This document shows positions 62,404 to 64,000 of a stretch of 64,000 nt of DNA, piece after piece. The translations under genes were made by a program, and so were the position numbers. Where the stretch lies: contig CAWGJH010000008.1 in NCBI GenBank assembly GCA_963822695.1, positions 1 through 64,000 of the forward strand. The letters run 5' to 3'. The DNA is from GCA-003244245 sp963822695. Lineage in GTDB: Bacteria; Actinomycetota; Actinomycetes; Mycobacteriales; Pseudonocardiaceae. Every line of letters begins with the position of its first letter. Position 1 is the stretch's first letter. The notes beneath the pieces are model-generated. The model was not told where the DNA came from, made no database searches, and saw only the letters and a list, made by a program, of their open reading frames with translations.

Positions 62404-62847
62404 GTGCGCACGTACAGTCCTAAGCCTGGCGAGGTCGAGCGCGCCTGGCATGTCATCGATGCGACGGACGTGGTGCTGGGTCGCCTCGCCAGTCAGGCCG
62501 CCACGCTGCTGCGCGGCAAGCACAAGCCGACTTATGCCCCGCATGTCAACACCGGCGACTTCGTCGTGATCGTCAACGCCGGTAAGGTGGCGTTGTCCGG
62601 CAACAAGGGCGATCGCAGCTTCGTCTACCGACACAGTGGGCGCCCAGGTGGGCTCAAGCGGCGCTCGTTCTCCGAGATGCTCGCCACTCAACCGGAGCGG
62701 CTGGTGGAGCGGTCCATCAAGGGCATGCTCCCGAAGAACACGCTGGGTCGGGCAATGGCTCGCAAGCTCAAGGTCTATGCCACCCCCGAGCACCCTCACG
62801 CGGCCCAGCAGCCGCAGCCATTCCAGATCACCCAGGTCGCCCAGTGA
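62404..62847 (+). CDS. rplM: Ribosomal protein L13
   Basis: 147 residues from GTG 62404. RTYSPKPGEVERAWHVIDAT, GRLASQAATLLRGKHKPTY and the C-terminal KVYATPEHPHAAQQPQP identify it. A CTGCGAACTGCGA-type short direct repeat (about 62358-62390) precedes it. Its stop overlaps rpsI as GTGA. Confidence 0.98.
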   Translation: MRTYSPKPGEVERAWHVIDATDVVLGRLASQAATLLRGKHKPTYAPHVNTGDFVVIVNAGKVALSGNKGDRSFVYRHSGRPGGLKRRSFSEMLATQPERLVERSIKGMLPKNTLGRAMARKLKVYATPEHPHAAQQPQPFQITQVAQ

Positions 62848-63365
62848 CCTCGTCAGACACCGCCACTAGTGAGGACCCGAGAGACGCCGTGACCACCCCG
62901 CAGACGCCGCAACCCGAGGCCGGGCCGGCTGCCGCTGTTGTACCGGTCCCGCTCGTGTCGGCGATGCCGATGCCCAGTGGTCCGGCCGTGCAGACCGTCG
63001 GTCGCCGCAAGGAGGCGATCGTGCGGGTGCGCCTGGTGCCCGGCACCGGCGTTTTCAGGCTCAACGGCACCAGCCTGGAGCGGTACTTCCCGAATAAGGT
63101 GCATCAGCAGCTGATCCGGGAGCCCCTGCTGATCGTCAACAAGCCCGAGTCCTACGACGTGTTCGGCAACCTCTCCGGTGGCGGCACATCCGGCCAGGCT
63201 GGCGCGCTGCGGCTGGCCATTGCTCGGGCACTGGTCGAACTCAACATCGATGACCGCCCGGCGCTGAAGAAGGCGGGCTTCCTCACCCGCGACGCCCGGG
63301 CTACAGAGCGCAAGAAGTACGGTTTGAAGAAGGCGCGCAAGGCGCCCCAGTACTCGAAGCGTTAG
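62844..63365 (+). CDS. rpsI: Ribosomal protein S9
   Basis: 173 residues from GTG 62844, coupled to rplM. The first 45 residues are a Pro/Ala extension as in actinobacterial S9; the core is VGRRKEAIVRVRLVPGTG ... KKYGLKKARKAPQYSKR with the basic tail that reaches the P site. Confidence 0.98.
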   Translation: MTSSDTATSEDPRDAVTTPQTPQPEAGPAAAVVPVPLVSAMPMPSGPAVQTVGRRKEAIVRVRLVPGTGVFRLNGTSLERYFPNKVHQQLIREPLLIVNKPESYDVFGNLSGGGTSGQAGALRLAIARALVELNIDDRPALKKAGFLTRDARATERKKYGLKKARKAPQYSKR

Positions 63366-63381
63366 TACGCCACACCCGTTG

Positions 63382-64000
63382 ATGTCTCGCCTGTTTGGCA
63401 CCGATGGTGTGCGTGGGCTCGCCAACTCCGAGCTAACGCCGGAGTTGGCGCTGGCTTTGTCCGGCGCGGCGGCACGGGTGCTTGCCGAGCACGGTCTCGG
63501 ACATCGTCCGGTCGCTGTGGTGGGTCGGGATCCACGCGCCAGCGGTGAGATGCTGGAGGCGGCCGTCACCGCTGGGCTGACCTCGGCGGGCGCTGATGTG
63601 CTGCGGGTTGGGGTGCTCCCTACTCCAGCGGTTGCCCACCTGGTGGGTGAGTTCTCAGCGGACCTCGGCGTGATGATCTCTGGCTCGCATAACCCGATGC
63701 CTGACAACGGCATCAAAATCTTCGCCGCTGGCGGTCGCAAACTTCCCGACGCGGTGGAGGACGAGATCACCGCCCGGGTCTACGGCCGCGAGTGCGAGCG
63801 TCCCACCGGAGCTCGGATCGGCCGGGTGCGTGACGTGCCGGAGGCCGCTGGGCACTATGTAGATCACTTACTGCTGGCCACCCCGCACTCGCTGGCCGGG
63901 GTCCGTGTGGTGGTCAACTGCGCGCACGGCGCGGCGTCCGTCGTCGCGGCCCAAGCCTACCGCAAGGCTGGCGCAGAGGTACTGGCGCTGCATGCGCAGC
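63382..64000 (+). CDS. glmM: Phosphoglucosamine mutase, C-terminus off window
   Basis: 206 residues seen from ATG 63382 (LFGTDGVRGLANSELTPELAL). The phosphoserine active site is GVMISGSHNPMPDNGIK (Ser102). It interconverts glucosamine-6- and -1-phosphate for UDP-GlcNAc and peptidoglycan. It follows rpsI by 16 bases and is cut by the right edge. Confidence 0.97.
   Translation, partial: MSRLFGTDGVRGLANSELTPELALALSGAAARVLAEHGLGHRPVAVVGRDPRASGEMLEAAVTAGLTSAGADVLRVGVLPTPAVAHLVGEFSADLGVMISGSHNPMPDNGIKIFAAGGRKLPDAVEDEITARVYGRECERPTGARIGRVRDVPEAAGHYVDHLLLATPHSLAGVRVVVNCAHGAASVVAAQAYRKAGAEVLALHAQ

Overview
The window is chromosomal DNA from a high-GC actinobacterium, most likely of the order Pseudonocardiales. 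This is inferred from strong G/C bias at third codon positions, paired XRE/DUF397 regulators, a DUF222-HNH gene, a CIRCE-controlled solitary groEL, and the order infA-rpmJ-rpsM-rpsK-rpsD-rpoA-rplQ-truA / ESX genes / rplM-rpsI-glmM, which matches the neighbourhood of the ancestral ESX-4 type VII secretion locus.

Bases 1-14000 are accessory. They hold a TIR/NB-ARC protein cut by the left edge, a decayed galE, small unknown ORFs, a large serine recombinase next to a DUF222-HNH protein, and a lasso-peptide cluster on the minus strand in the order A, C, B1, B2. The precursor is intact (core GNGSSAPDSFGYMG). The cyclase and the B1 recognition domain are fused in one frame. Facing away from the cluster is a NACHT NTPase with a long Gly-Leu-Val-rich membrane domain.

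Bases 14000-28400 are mostly housekeeping: pssA and psd (phosphatidylethanolamine synthesis), moeA, groEL under two tandem CIRCE operators, a MOSC protein, a His-rich peptide, mocA- and xdhC-like molybdenum-enzyme maturation genes, and the infA-to-truA translation operon. A 42-base periodic repeat occurs in two distant gaps between convergent genes.

Bases 28400-62400 are an ESX-4-type locus swollen by insertions. The secretion core is eccE, a truncated eccB, mycP, eccD, eccC and two WXG100 genes. Between these lie an effector/chaperone module (EspC-like, PPE-like, EspG-like, DUF3558 lipoprotein), a decayed duplicate of that module, XRE/DUF397 pairs (one decayed, one with a single-base frameshift), two VapBC-type modules, SET and SAM methyltransferases, and cyanophycin synthetase and cyanophycinase separated by a transposase. 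Several genes are broken by small duplications or single-base indels. The window ends in rplM-rpsI and a glmM cut by the right edge.

The most notable items are the lasso cluster with its cyclase-B1 fusion, the dispersed 42-base repeat, and the 17-base duplication that turned the eccC start into a six-codon leader ORF whose stop overlaps the real start.
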